From contig OY987243.1 of assembly GCA_963920765.1 (NCBI GenBank), positions 16,864,001 through 16,928,000 on the forward strand: a stretch of 64,000 bases of DNA. Direction: 5' to 3'. Under the pieces are notes generated by a model, which was not told where the DNA came from, did not search any database, and saw only the letters and a program-made list of their open reading frames with translations. Both the position numbers and the translations under genes were made by a program. This document shows, in pieces, positions 32,167 through 45,400 of the stretch. The stretch's first letter is position 1. Each line of letters begins with the position of its first letter. This stretch comes from Ulota crispa (lineage: Eukaryota > Streptophyta > Bryopsida > Orthotrichales > Orthotrichaceae).

Positions 32167-33105
32167 CCATATGGGGCAATTTGAACGGCAGATTACAAGG
32201 CTTGCTCTACGGCCAGTCTAGCTCACTGACGTAGGAGGTTTGAGAGCCATTGGGGTTCCCAGAGTGGTAGAGGACTTCATTTTCACAACCGCATTGTTAC
32301 AATTCTACTAGATATATGTACATGGTTCTAACAATAAGCCCATTACAACTGCCTCTAACACCTGTTTCATTCATTCTAGTCAACATCAAATCTCTATGTA
32401 TAGATAGATATATGTATTAAGGTATCTTCTTTGTTTTGTCAAAAATCAAGAAGTACGAAGTTAAAACAAAAATGAGATATGCTAAAATGAATAGTATCAT
32501 GTTGGGACTCCTGTGCCCAATGTTCAACTGAGACAAAAATCAAAATCGAAATGCGTTATTATGAACTGGTCAATGTTGGGGCAACTTTTGGCCAAAAACG
32601 GTCAGCCACCTCCAGATATTTAGCATTGAGGTTGGCATCCCAAAAGCAAGCCTCAATAAATCCAAATCATAGGTAGATACTCATAGGAGAAAGTTCAGCA
32701 CTCACTCCAAACTGTTTGTCACATAGACATTGAAACTAGAGCTTAAATTCAGAATGTCAATCGACTGATTAACTGTTTATAACTTTGGTAGAAAACATTC
32801 AACTGTTCTTTTTAAACTTCACCTGTCACCAAGAAGGGATAATTCTATGAGAAGGAATTAGTCAATGTGCGCCGAATGTCAAACATCAAACCTCACACAT
32901 GATTTGGAAATTTGCTCAGCTATAAACCAACCCACTTACACAACAGAAAGAATTCACACAAGTAGGCGCACTTCGTATGCATGCAAGTATTTTACAGGTA
33001 TCTCTGAGTTCAAACACACATGTTCCAGCTTGGGTGTAGCAAATTGGCAACACCAACAGATGATCTTTCATAAAATGAGATAGATAAAACATTACATAGC
33101 TTTGC
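32167..33105. other. 3' flank of the dehydrogenase gene
   Basis: No gene recognised. The part next to 33106 should hold the 3' untranslated region of the minus-strand dehydrogenase. Small frames (32865-33083 plus, 33131-32916 minus) show no family resemblance. Confidence 0.4.
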
Positions 33106-36100
33106 TTAGCGGCTAACACTGGTCCGGGCACTCAACTGCAGGGGTTCTAGAACGTGTGATGTGCCTGTGAGTTCTTCACTAACAGCCCATAGCGAGGAAG
33201 ACAACTGGCTATCAACAGCTTTGGCACTGGGGTTTCCCGGGCGACTGTCCTCGTAGAAACCACCAGTAATACCTTCCATTGCAGGGGAATTTGCTAGATA
33301 GACTGCCGTTGATGCACCTTGCTCAGGAGTCTGCACAAAATTTTAAAACATCCACACGAAGAAAAGGCCACAGTAAGTATACCAAAACCACAACAATCCA
33401 TTTTCAGAAACAAAACCAACTGTTATCCTCGACATTTTATCCCTAGTCAAAATGCTAGTTTCTGGAAAGAATTACCTTAAAACCAAAGAGTTTCATCAAT
33501 CCTGGCTTGAGACCCGAAAGAAATGGGACTCTTGCATTCAATGCTTGTGGAAACACGTACCGAATCAACTGCAACAGAAAATTTGAAATACGAAATTCAA
33601 TTCAGACATTTCACCAGCAGCCACTGCTCCACAACGAGTCCTCAAGCATTTCAAAATTTAAGTGTACGTTTTCAAAAATCCAGTAATTTTCAAATTTGTA
33701 GATACTAACCTCCGTGTCCACAATGCCTGGGTGCATACAGTTTGACGTCACGGGGATTCCCAAAGATGTGCAGCGTTTTGCTAGCTCATGAGAAAAGAGA
33801 CAATTAGCTAGTTTTGACTGTCCATAAGCCAGCCATTCGTTGTACTCTGCACGCAAAGGTACACATATGTATTATAAGGTCGGAATTCAGCAAAGTGAAT
33901 GGAACGTCCTCCATTCTTCTTTAAGAACATGTTCCAGGTGAATGATTACTGGTAAGCTAGGCAGTTTGGACAACAAATACAAAAAGCTGTAGGCATGGGA
34001 AGATTTCGTACTCCTAGTTTTAAAGTTTAGGTCGTCCAAATCAAGGTTCCCAATTCGCTCCGCCGAAGAGGCCACCACCACCACTCTTGACTTGGTTCTG
34101 GAATAGCACACGTGGATGCAAACATGACATAATTAGATTCAACTATAAGGGGAAAATTTGGAGCAAAGCACGTGATCACTCCAAACTTGCCAAGTCACAC
34201 ATAGTGAGACGTTCATTTACCCAGGTAAGGCACTTGATTTGAGTTTGTCAAGCAACAGCGCAGTGAGTAGAAAATGACCCAAATGATTCACCTGCATCAG
34301 ACATATGCACTGTCGCTAATTAGCAAAGCAAAGCAAAATGTGATTGAAAGCCAGAGCTACTCCAATATGGGTTACCCTAAAGCCTAAACCATGTGCAATC
34401 AACATCAACATTTCATCAGTAGCAAACTAGGTTATTTAGTTGTTCATGCCACTCAAGCTAATCTGTCCAACCCTTAGAGGAAGCATTACTAACCCCAAGT
34501 TGGTACTCAAAGCCGTCCACTGTGTACTGACGAGGGCATGCCATTATCCCTGCGTTATTCACCTGTGCAAATCACAAACAATCCACTATTCATACAGACA
34601 CCACTCCAAATGACCTAAAATGTTTACTCACGAGCTTCATGACTATGCCTTCCATAAACTTGCAAGTAGTAATTTCTTTGGAATACTATGAATAATCCAT
34701 TCTTTTAAAGTAAAAAGATTGCTTCCAAAATATAGCTCTAGAAAAATATTCGTGATCAAACACAAGTACATGCGTCAACCCATTCCAACGTACCCATACA
34801 GTAATCTGAAGAGGATTTGACGTTTCATACTTACAAGAGAGTTCAATGGAAGGTCCAGATCCAGATACTCTGCTGCAAACTTGCGGATCGAGGCGAACGA
34901 AGCCAAGTCTAACTGCATTGCCCTGCAGTTCCAAAAATGGTCAAGGTGATTGTATAGCTGATATATCAATTAGTAGTGAAGGCAGATATTTGCTTTATTT
35001 CGTTTTTATAGATATCGAAATTTAGAGCCATAGACTAAATTACCTTATGCTACTTCACTTTACTTTGGTAGAAAGTAGGATCAGTACTATTACAAAGAGA
35101 CGGAAAAAACAAGAGTAGAAAATACAATATTGTACAAGCAACAAACAAAATAGCATTGAAAGAACGCCCAAGACTTGCAAATAAAACCAGGAGACAGACG
35201 GCGAAACCTGACAGATGAGCTATTGGATTCTCGAATAATGTCCGCCATAGCTTTCTCTCCTTTTTCCAAATTTCTGCATGCTTCCTTGAGCCAACAGGAA
35301 CAAACCATAGGTGAAAATGAAACCAACAATGACTGGCTGTTGATGAATTCTCATTATTTGGCTTTTTACACATAGTATCACGGCTTGAGTCATAGCCACA
35401 ATTAAAGCGGCCCACCCCATGCTCAAATTTATAACATTCTAACGGTAATACTTTTTCCCCGCAAAATACAACTTGTACAACTCTTTTCGGAACTTTAGTA
35501 CGTTGTGAAACAAAAATTGTGTAACATGGTCATAATATGTGACGCATTCCTGATTAGCAGAAAGTAGTCTTCTCTACTTTGCCTAACAAAGAGTACTCAT
35601 CCATGAAGACGCCATAACTTGAAATGGTCATTTGAGGCAAATTTAGTGGATACGTTCAAACCGTTCTCAAACAGTCTCAATTGTGGGGTCAAGAACGATA
35701 TTACTTGTTGGATATTCTTCCTCAAATTTTAATTATTTGAGCACATGAATTCAACATCACCCGCCCCACACATCCTAATGTTGCACGAATATCTTCATTA
35801 ACGTTAAGATAGATGTTACCTAAGTGATTATGAGCATAGATGAGAAAAAACTATTATCAAAGTGGTAGTTGATTCTCACCAATCGTGACAACCATACCCT
35901 GCCTTGCGAGCTCTGTGGCAGTGGCTTTTCCTATACCTGGCAAAAAACAATTAACTCTACCTTGTGACTACAAGAACCACCATTCGTAAAAACATACGTT
36001 TTCTCGTAATTTAATAAAACAAGCAGTATTCAAAATTTGACCTAACTCGTACGTCTTGATGTCTTAATCCTTCAACAGGATAGCATACATAACTTTGGCT

Positions 36101-36792
36101 TAAACACAGGCTTGTATTTAGATACCAGGTCGTAAATGCAACCATATTTTTGAAAAAAATCACAAATTGCAACACCTACTGTTATGGAATACTTTGTCAA
36201 TTCGTAGTCTTATCTTTTTTTGTGAAAAAATGTCACTGTAAGAAAATGGTGAATACAGAAGAACTTTCAAAATTTGAATGCCTGATAAGAATACCAGTGT
36301 TTCCACCGGTGACAACGACGTGCCGCTGGCTCGAAGATTGAGTTGCTCTACATACTGACCCATAATTGTGGTACAGCTTCTTGCGTCGGCTCTGCAAATC
36401 CCGCGCATTGTTAGCATTTTACAGAGAAAAGTTGTTGACAGTTCAATCGAATATAATCCTACACTGACTGGCCTTTGTATGACCAATTGGCCATGAAATA
36501 GAAGCAACATACGTACCGTGGCAGATTTCAAGGGGGAGAGCAGCTGCAATAATCCCAATCCACCAAGCCCCTTGGCAGAAGTGGGGCTGCACCATGCGAT
36601 GTTTGGCCGTAGATTTGAGGCCACCCCATAGGGTACGGCAATCGCCATCGAAGAGCTTCGGGGTAAAGAGAGCTCCGGAAAGACTGCTGTCAATGTCCTG
36701 AGAAGGCTGCCTGCACACACCAGCTTCGAATTCTGTGCAGAGTTTAAGCTTACTGGGTTGTTGAAGTTGGGGACGGGGAGCATGCAATCCAC
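33106..36792 (-). CDS. Plastid short-chain dehydrogenase (TIC32/retinol-dehydrogenase-like)
   Basis: NAD(P)-dependent oxidoreductase of the classical SDR fold, closest in pattern to the plant TIC32-like/retinol dehydrogenase group (SDR7C). Eleven exons: 36792-36517, 36391-36295, 35936-35880, 35280-35208, 34922-34835, 34562-34494, 34291-34221, 34097-34012, 33846-33710, 33568-33476, 33330-33106; all GT/AG and in frame, giving 423 aa. Residues 1 to about 105 are Ser/Ala/Pro-rich and basic, a probable plastid transit peptide. Cofactor motif TGGNTGIG at 120-127, NNAG at 199-202, active-site Ser at 254/255 and YGQSK (Y280, K284); CMHPGIVDTE follows. The C-terminus TPEQGASTAVYLANSP is typical of the group. 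The gene looks intact. Substrate unknown; TIC32 itself links to plastid import and redox sensing, but orthology cannot be claimed. Met4 (36783) is an alternative start. Confidence 0.88.
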
Positions 36793-37234
36793 GTGTGAGC
36801 CTTGCTTTTTCTCTCCGCCGACGTCGACGTCGACGCCGACACCTTTGCGATGGAGGCTTTTGCAACATTCATTTGGCCCTGGTGGTCTATCGACTCTATC
36901 TCTTTGGGTCAGCCTTTAAAATTTTATTTTTTCGTTGGTCGTGCGACAAGCACCCAACAATACAAGCAGGTAAGGAAAATTTGGAAAGAAATGGATAGTA
37001 TCAACTACTTGTGCACGTTCATCTACTACTTTTAGTAGCTTTCATCCATATTCTAGTGAACCTTATGTTTGTTTGGGGAGGGACCTGGCAATTTTATCCA
37101 TTGTTTCACCCAATTTTTCTAGTGTTATGGCAGTCAGTCACCAATTGAGGTAAGATTTTGGTCAAAATTAGTCAAATTTCAAATGCTACTTTGGGTGCCA
37201 ATGATTACTTTACCAAATGTACCATTTGTAGTCG
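36793..37234. other. Upstream region of the dehydrogenase gene
   Basis: Probable promoter/5' untranslated DNA of the minus-strand gene. A GC-rich run of GTCGACGTCGACGCCGACAC at 36819-36842 lies about 30-50 bases before the start codon and translates to poly-Arg only in an unused frame. Confidence 0.4.
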
Positions 37235-37350
37235 GGAAAATTTTGTGGATCCCCTTGAAGTCTGCGGTTTTGTATAGATATCATTGGTTTTCCAAAAATT
37301 GCACAAATATTCTTGGACCATAATTTTAAACTGTTTGTTTTGTTGTGCAT
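37235..37350. mobile_element. Single arm of a Mutator-like hairpin
   Basis: CGGGAAAATTTTGTGGATCC, then GAAGTCTGCGG and TTCTTGGACCA, match the left arm of the 27213 element in order. No opposite arm follows, so this is a truncated copy. Confidence 0.6.
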
Positions 37351-37560
37351 GTCCTAAGTACATGGTGGTTAAAGAATCTAACACCAATTTCAATCAATGT
37401 GGAAACACACTTTATATATGGATTGTATCTTGACATTGCATTGGTTTAGATACACTCCATATATGAAGTACATCTCCACATTCAATTCGTGTTAAATCTT
37501 CTTTTTATGCCAAAGTATTACATAGATTTGGTAGTCTAGGCAAGGGTCCTTCAATTCAAC

Positions 37561-38214
37561 TTAACCCCTAAATGCCCAAGGCACCACATTTTGGTGCCAA
37601 CAACATTTTGAAGTTCAATAAAATCTAACTAAGCTGCTATTTTTAGTATTTAGTATTTCAGAATTATTGTTTTTGAAGTCTAGTTTTAACATCAAAAACA
37701 CGATTTTGAAAATTATTGATAGTGAATTTTCTATTCAAGATTTTGTGCAAGGGTATCCATTGCAATCTTGACTTTTTTAGTGTCGAGAGCTCATGAAAAT
37801 GAGCCTCAAATACACTAGATCTTGGAGAAAAATTCACACTAGAAATTCATTTTAAAAATTTGTAAAAGAGATTTAAAAAAATTGTAAATGGATGGGAGTT
37901 ATGTATGGTATGCCCGTTGACCTCATATTTTTTTGGTGACCAACATTTTAGATTTGACATGTGAAAAGCGGATTGAAAGGCTTGAAATCATTTTCGCAAT
38001 TTTAACACCCTCTTGATCAAACATTAGAATCTTTCAATCCATAAGTGGTATTGTTGTGTTTTCTTTTCCTATGTGATGTTTAACATGTCTAGTTTGAATT
38101 TGTATGGTAACAATTTACAAATAATTCATACAACTTATCAAAATATTGGTTTTTTGTTCAGTTTAGAGCTAATTCCTAGAAGCTCAAAAAAGGCCTTGGG
38201 CATTTAGGGATTAA
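37561..38214. mobile_element. Family B (TTAA) element, copy 6
   Basis: Begins TTAACCCCTAAATGCCCAAG and ends CTTGGGCATTTAGGGATTAA. Same subtype as 17661-18568. Its right TTAA (38211-38214) opens the next element. Confidence 0.75.
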
Positions 38215-38621
38215 CCCCTACACGATCCAACATGCCGCTGCGGCCAAAATAGGGTATTTTTCTTGTATTTAGAGGTGTTGTTGTTTTGGATTTTGCTTGG
38301 ATTTTTTAGGGTTGTGTATTGTTGTTCATTTCCATCTTTTGCAATGTTTGGCATGTTTTTGCGATTGTTTTTCTGACTTCACTAAGCGTTTGTATTGGAG
38401 GTGGGCTACAAATACATAGCTAGAGCGTATTTGCGACTTACAGATCCCTGCGATGGATCCCCGAAATGAACACGCCACCGGAGCGCCAAGAGCAAGCACT
38501 CTCGTCTAGCTGCTCCGATTCACAATCCACGTTAAGAAAAGAACAAAAATCAGATTTCTGTCAGTGTAGAATTATGATACAGCTAGAATTTTATAGTTCC
38601 CTGTGGTTGTTTAAGGGTTAA
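38211..38621. mobile_element. Family B (TTAA) element, copy 7
   Basis: Begins TTAACCCCTACACGATCC and ends GTGGTTGTTTAAGGGTTAA. It abuts copy 6 and shares a TTAA with it. The interior has an unusually GC-rich patch at 38435-38530. Confidence 0.6.
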
Positions 38622-38829
38622 TGTGAGTCTTCCATTATATTTGATTGTAACATTAAATTCTTCCACACTTGCTTTCATTATGCACATAAGAGAGTTGAAA
38701 GAATATTTAATTCATGCCCATCTACAACCAATTCCTCTGACATGTGTTTTGGTTTCTTTACCAGCCTCTATATTTAGAGTTTCTTATTCTATCTATGATT
38801 CTTCATTTGCCCCACTAAGATTTAAAATG

Positions 38830-39065
38830 TTGCTAAAGGACCAAGCAACCATTGTACATACTATGTACAATGCATTATAAGTGGTATTTGGAATGCATTC
38901 ACACCTTTACTACATTTGATATCAACACAAAAGTTAAAATACAGACAAATACAGTTCTAGTGAGCTAGCCAAGATCCCAAATCAAAACTTTTTGTTGGTA
39001 GCAAATACCAGTTATACGATAGCATATATCTACTTAGAATGGTCGCTCGGTCTTTTACGGGTTAA
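38830..39065. mobile_element. Family B relative, left end lost
   Basis: Collinear with 25847-26087: shared CTACATTTGAKATCAACA, GCTAGYYAAGATCCCAAATS and TTGGTAGCAAATRCCA. The right end CGGTCTTTTACGGGTTAA is kept; the left TTAACCC end is not visible. Confidence 0.6.
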
Positions 39066-39499
39066 AGGGTTAAGTTACACTCTCCAGAAACTACGATTGT
39101 CTCACAATTCATCAATTTTTTCAATTCGAATCAAGATCTGATCACAGTTGTAACATAATCAAATCCAGGCAAATCAAAGAACTGAGCATACCAAGGAGAT
39201 GACTGGCAGTAATCCAATTCTCCACACACCACTCACTCCAAAAGACAAAATTTAAACAATTACAGAAAACCGAAGATGCCGGGAGTACTAAATCGACATG
39301 GATTAAAGTACACTTGTGACATGCTTGAATTAATTTAAACCAAGACTTTTTGAGTACTGTCTGGCAGTGCACTCCAACTAACGAACTTGTGTTTCAACGC
39401 TCATTAGCTAGACTATTAGGAGTTACACAAGCTAGGCTACTTTTGAGATTCTACATGATTATATACGTCAAATGAAGATGGCACACCAGGAGGCAGAAT
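39066..39499. other. 3' flank of lipoxygenase 2
   Basis: Region just past the lipoxygenase stop codon on the minus strand; should carry its 3' untranslated region. No other gene seen. Confidence 0.4.
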
Positions 39500-42400
39500 C
39501 TAGATGGATATACTGTTGGGGATACCCCGGTTTGTGAGCCCACTACTGGACGTTGGTCGGAGGAGTTCATACGGTACTTTTATGAAACCATTTCGGTTCT
39601 TCAGTGAAGGATCTGCGTTCCTTGATTTGATGAGAGCGTCGACCTCCTCGACCTTTTTTGAGAAATTTTCAAATGCTGCCTCCACCTGAATCAAATCCCA
39701 CCAGAGGGACATTCTCAGAGGTTGTTTCCATTGATATTACTGATACATCATTCAAGCTATGCTCTAGAAAGAAATCCATGCTCTAGAAAGCAAAATCCAT
39801 GCGCACTGGATGCAGTACACTTATCTTCTATAGCCATCAGAACCAAATATTGTGGGAATTAGTGTTAACTCAAGGTAGTGTGCTTAAAAAGCAACACTTT
39901 AAGGGCTAGTCTGCATTTTCATGGGCTTTCCAAGACAGAAAGATGTTTTGATCTAATTTTAGGACAAAGAGAAATAGTTGCCAAATGTAACACAATTTTT
40001 TCATGTTTTACAAAGCATTATTGTATTGTTGATGAATTTTCAAAGCTTTCTATAATATGCACCTCTTTGTGACTCATAGGTCTCTCAAAATTTGTCCACT
40101 TGCAACTTACAAAGAATGAGATGTAATCAAGGAGTATGATTAAACGCGATATTCATTAAAAGGGGAAAAACATGCATACCATTTTGTATTTCACTTAATC
40201 CCAAATAGTCACCTTAAACTAGATTTGAAGGTATCAAATTCAATTTGAGCCACTAAGATTTTTTTCCTCACAAATTCCTCCTCTTAGGTGAGGCCACGTG
40301 TACCCAAAAAATATGCTAGAGCTCAAATTAGGGTGACCACCCTAATCCTGCAAAGTCCCAAAATGTAAGCTTTTTCCTTTTTTAATGAATATCGCGTTAT
40401 TAGCAATTGTAATAGAATGCACCTTTTCTTCTATCCATTCAATGGCTAAAGAGGATTCATTATAAGACCACTTCTTATCCATTCATGAGCTAATTATAGG
40501 GATGCTTTACATGAGAGGGTCGCAACTTAAGCACATTACCTTAGTGAGGTCTTTAGGTCAAAACCGTTGAGTATATAGTGAATGAATGACAGATATATCA
40601 TTTGAATAGCAGAGGTGGGCTTGTATGAAAAGTGTGTACCACATAGTTTATGTTCATAAAACAAGAGCAGGGAAGATGAGGAGTGGGCTTCAGTTTTGCA
40701 ATAAAGTAGTTCGCAGAATCTGTCGGCGAGATTTTGTCCTCGAAAGGAATGAAGGGATGAGCATACCTTAGGATTAGAGGTCCACCCAGCAGGCCGGTGT
40801 CCGAGATACTCCTCATTGGTGGCATGCGTGGAGAGAATCTCAATGGCGGTCATATTAATCCTGGCCTGGATGGGATTGGAAAGCATGGACAATAAAAACT
40901 GCTCAGGCTTTTGCTGCAACTGTTCCCACTCGGGGGTGTCTTCCTCGGGGATGAGCTTGCGAGTAAGAGAAGGGTGGTTAGGCATGAAGCCTGCGAACAT
41001 GTACTGGCCGAAGTTCACAGCGGCGTGGTGGCACGAGGCGATCCAAGTGATGGTGGTGATGATCTGCACCAAGTTATCCTTGGAGTCCGCCAGGACCCAG
41101 CCTTCCGTGATGTCGGCGTGGCCTTTGGTTCGCACCTCCGTCCACCAGTTCTGCACCTCCACGTCAGCTCGGACTGCCGCATCGTCCTCGTAGAAGATGT
41201 CGATGTGGTCCTTCACCCACGCGCGTATGACTGCCCACAGGTCCAGCCCGTCCTTGGCGTACGGGTAGTCCTCAATCACCAGCTTCAGCCCGTGCTGTGC
41301 TTTGGGATCCGGAACCGCTAGACCCCTGGCATCACACACATCATCATAAACTTCCCTTTAAACCTCATAGTAAGGTACTTGGAGGCTCATGAATGGAGCA
41401 TCTCAAGGCTGAAACTGAATTTTGGGGAGGTGAAATTTTTGAAATATCTTTCAGTAAAATTTTCCTCGAAAGACAAGAGGAATTGGCATCTAACCCAAGT
41501 TGTTTCATGTTTTTTGAAGTTTTGTGAAATTAGTTATAAAATTTTGAAGTTAAAATGGCATAGGGCTCTAAAATCACCCACCTCCTCAAAAATGTACAAT
41601 GCTTGGACATTGTTGAACACTATGCAAAATAACATGTACAGTACAAACATAATACATTTGAGAAGGTGAGCGGTTTTAGAGCCTGGGCGGTTTATGAGCC
41701 TCCTACCCTTAAAACCTCATACTACGGCAACTTTCAGTGTGCCAACGAGAGCCTGGCCTTTCACGTGCACATACGAGTTTTGAGTTGCCCAACTGAGCTC
41801 TAAATTGCAACAAAGATATAAGTCTGAGAATTCGGTTAAGTGTCTCAAACTCGTACAGTTCCTAGTTGAGAGCCCTTTCTCAAATGCACCAGTTTTGTAA
41901 AATTTACGTCAGTGTAACCAATATGACCATTTTAGACGATTTTGCAAGAAACTGTGCGAGGCTGTCAGTAAGTAGATTCTGGTGCAGTTAATTAGAGAGG
42001 AACTGGAACTGGCTTTCACGTACCTCTTGATCAAGTCATTAGGCAGAGCCTGGTCAACGAAGCGCCATCCTTTGTACGCAACAGAAGAGATCTCCATGGC
42101 GTATTTCTGTGGAGTGAAGGTTTGTTCCACGATTCCGCCAGCGTTGATGAGCGTATTGCGAGCCTGCTGGTTGATGTCCATGGTGTTCTTGTAGTGCGGG
42201 ACGAGAGCCTTGTGCACAGGGTGCATGATGCTCAATTGTCTGTTGGTGGCGATCACGAGAGGCTCAATCGTAGCGTGCGTCCGCAGCCTGCATTGTAATC
42301 CATCACCATAACCGTGATAAGCCAATGTACTGTGAACTTCCGTCACAGCAACTACACTATTTATTCTAGACATTTTTTTAGCCTTACCATACACAATGTA

Positions 42401-45400
42401 TGTCGAGTACTGGAGTAGCAAAAGATGAACAGTGCTTTGGGTCTTATGTTGGTTACTTGCTGATTAGCCACATTTTGTTTTAGTGATTATTCTTTCCCAA
42501 ATCCCAAGCCTCTTGAAGACGGTACCAAAGTTCACAAGTTAACGAAAAGAAATAGTTATATGGCATATCATTTTTTTGATGTAATATTCAGTCATGGATG
42601 ACATTTGATGGAACGAGCTTACCAGTGGCTGATGACTTGGTGCCAGGAGGCGTCGTTGCTCTGGACATGGGCTTTTGCTAGCTCCCATGCCCAGTTGGTG
42701 GTTGCACCTTGTTCAGCAGGGCGGAACACTCGGAACTTGGGCGTGGCTCCGACTGACGCTGGTGGAAGTGCCAGCTCGATACAAACAGGCTTTAAGATGC
42801 CGCTATTGGTGAGGAAGAAAAGCGTCCACGACGCATAAACTTGACTAGTTTTCTGCTCGTTAATGCGCTGGACGTAGCCCATGAACCGGTCATGATAATC
42901 CAACACAAACAGCCTCTTGGTCTTCAAGGCCTGGGATGATACCATGAGCACCACCACAATCTCTGGGGTCAATTCACATCAAACACCAATTACTCCATCA
43001 CTCCAGCGAAATTCAAGCTGCAGAATCCTGCACTTCTACTGGACTCTTACCTCGGAAATGCTGAGGCTTTCAAGATGAGGCTCAACGATTTCTGGAGTTA
43101 CAGCAGACGCTCGCTTCAGTGGAAATTCCTGTTACAAAACACCTCGCCATTAGTATTTGTCGAGAAGAAGACGATTGATATGCGAATTTGCAATCTGTAG
43201 AAATTGAACGATTCATAAATCCAGATAATCAGGGTGGCTGCAATACCGTGAGAGTTTCAATGACCAAGGGATTCATGCCGGCTAACGCTTGACGAGCGAA
43301 CTCAGCGTCCTTGAACCAAGCGTTTTTGTCAGCTGCATTCACATAATGATCCAAAACAATCATGTTACTTACCAGAAAAAAATAACTTTGAACGGGAACT
43401 AGAATGTAAAAATTCGATATGGAATTACCAGCAACGCACTGTGCAACTCAATTAATTCTTCACCAAACTTTTCATTTACCTGCGATGAGTCTCGGCGTGG
43501 GGTACTTGAACGTGTTCTTATCGTCCCCGGCAGCAAAAGCGAAATTGCGAAGGAGCTCAAACGGCTGGGCCTGGTGGCCTGCCATAGTCTCGAGATTGGA
43601 TTCCTGTCCAATGGGCACAAACATGTCCCTGATCTCGTCAAAGTCTCGGAACTCCGTCTTGTCCATGTCTAAGATATCCCCCACCGCTTTGTGATCCTGA
43701 CCTTTAATGAAAGTGCCCAAGAAACCAGATCTCTTCACCTCGTCGAACTCTTCATCTCTGGGGATGTAATTGCTCGCCAGAGAGCCGCCAGTGATTCTCG
43801 TTTCTGTTTTCCCATCTGCTCATAAACAGACAGAATCCATGCCATCATAACTTTGGGCTCATATTGCAGGTACAGAAGACGACAAAGACAAAGATGAAAC
43901 TGCTGCTTCTATGAAACAACGCCATATTCGTTAATTTGGGAACTATGTTCAAATTTGAGACTTCTGAAGGTTTAAGGTGATTAAACCCAGCTGTAGGTTT
44001 AAGCAACTTTTTCTTGGTACACATGCCCTCACCTGAGGAGGAATTTGCGAGGGAAAAATTTTTAGTGGCTCAGACTGAATCTGATATCTTTGATTTTGGT
44101 TTTAAGGTAACTTTTTGTGTTTAGGGTGAAGTTCCCAATTTAACGAATAAGGCGTTGAACTCTTTCTATAATACCATGATAAAACTTTGAAACCATGTAA
44201 ATCCTTCAATAGCACAAGGTCCCAACTTTTCACTACGACATAGTTTAAATGTATGACAACTGCGTCAAAATCCATGATAAGGTGGCAAGTGAGCAGGATA
44301 TCGTTTTTAGAGAAGGTCCTAGCTAATGAAGAGGTTTAAAACTTTAGATGTTACCTTTGTTTAGTTTTCTGCCAGTGCGGCATCGACGGGGGTAAGGGTA
44401 ATCCGATGATCCTCCAAGAGTAGGTCTGGGGTTGTCCGGAGTCCCCAAATCGTTATACACTTCGTAGTCATAGACTCGTTCCCCTGCTTTCCTCTCCCCC
44501 GTTCCAGTTCCTTGAAGGTCCTTCAGCTCGCCTGCCCTCAGTTGCACCAAACCGGCGGGAGTGGAAGCAGGTGTAAACTCCTGCAACACCATTTCAAAAT
44601 GTTTACGTCAAAGCAGCGCTAGCTCGTCTGTAAGAGATCGATCGGTTGACTGAGATTCAAAATTGGTAAAAAAAACCAGAGATCGAGCACAACGGCAGAT
44701 AATACCTTGTTGACAAAGAACACCCTACTTCCGTCATGCTTGTTCCCTTCTGACGCGTAGATCCACGAATTGCACGCGAATGTAACGACACTCTTGTCGG
44801 GCATGGTGACACTCGCTTCGGTGAGCTCAAACTCGGTCGTGATGGTGATCTTGCTGATGACCAGCACGAGGTCTTTATGACTATTGTTGACAATGATCGC
44901 CCCCGGGACACCGAAGTCTTTGGCCACGTAAAAATCTAGGTTGTACTCAAACGGGGTCGGAATGAACAAGTCTCTGGGTTTGCCCCACTGCTCTACCGTT
45001 ACCGTCCCACTCAATTTTCCCGACTTTGTCACTGCCAAAACACAATCACACAAAAAAAAAAACATTTAAGGTAAGCTCTAGTCCGTAAACAAAGTCCGTA
45101 AACATGGTCATAAGGTAGGAGCACCCAATGCCAATAGTGTACGTAGTGCCATCACTCTCTATAAAAGGTGGTCATTTTAGAACTTAAATCTAGGTGCATC
45201 GTAAGTAGCTTATCATTTTGATCAACGTGAAGCCATTAGGTACTCCTACCTTACCACTTAAAGTGACATGTTTCAGAGCAACAATATTGAGACGTTCAAG
45301 ATCACAGAGCTTCCATAACTCGGATTGGCAAGTCTAAAAACTAGGGCTGGAGTAGATCCCATCTCTAGAATCGTCATATTTTTAACAGAAAACTTAAATC

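Noticed and set aside
2588-33000. Long terminal repeat or virus-derived element
   Set aside because: No paired long direct repeats, primer-binding site, reverse transcriptase, integrase or capsid-like segment was recognised; the repeats present are all inverted-repeat DNA elements.
36443-36868. Arg-rich minus-strand frame (RRRRRRRRR) overlapping the dehydrogenase first exon
   Set aside because: Out of frame with the in-phase 11-exon model; the Arg run comes from a GTCGAC-type simple repeat upstream of the start codon.
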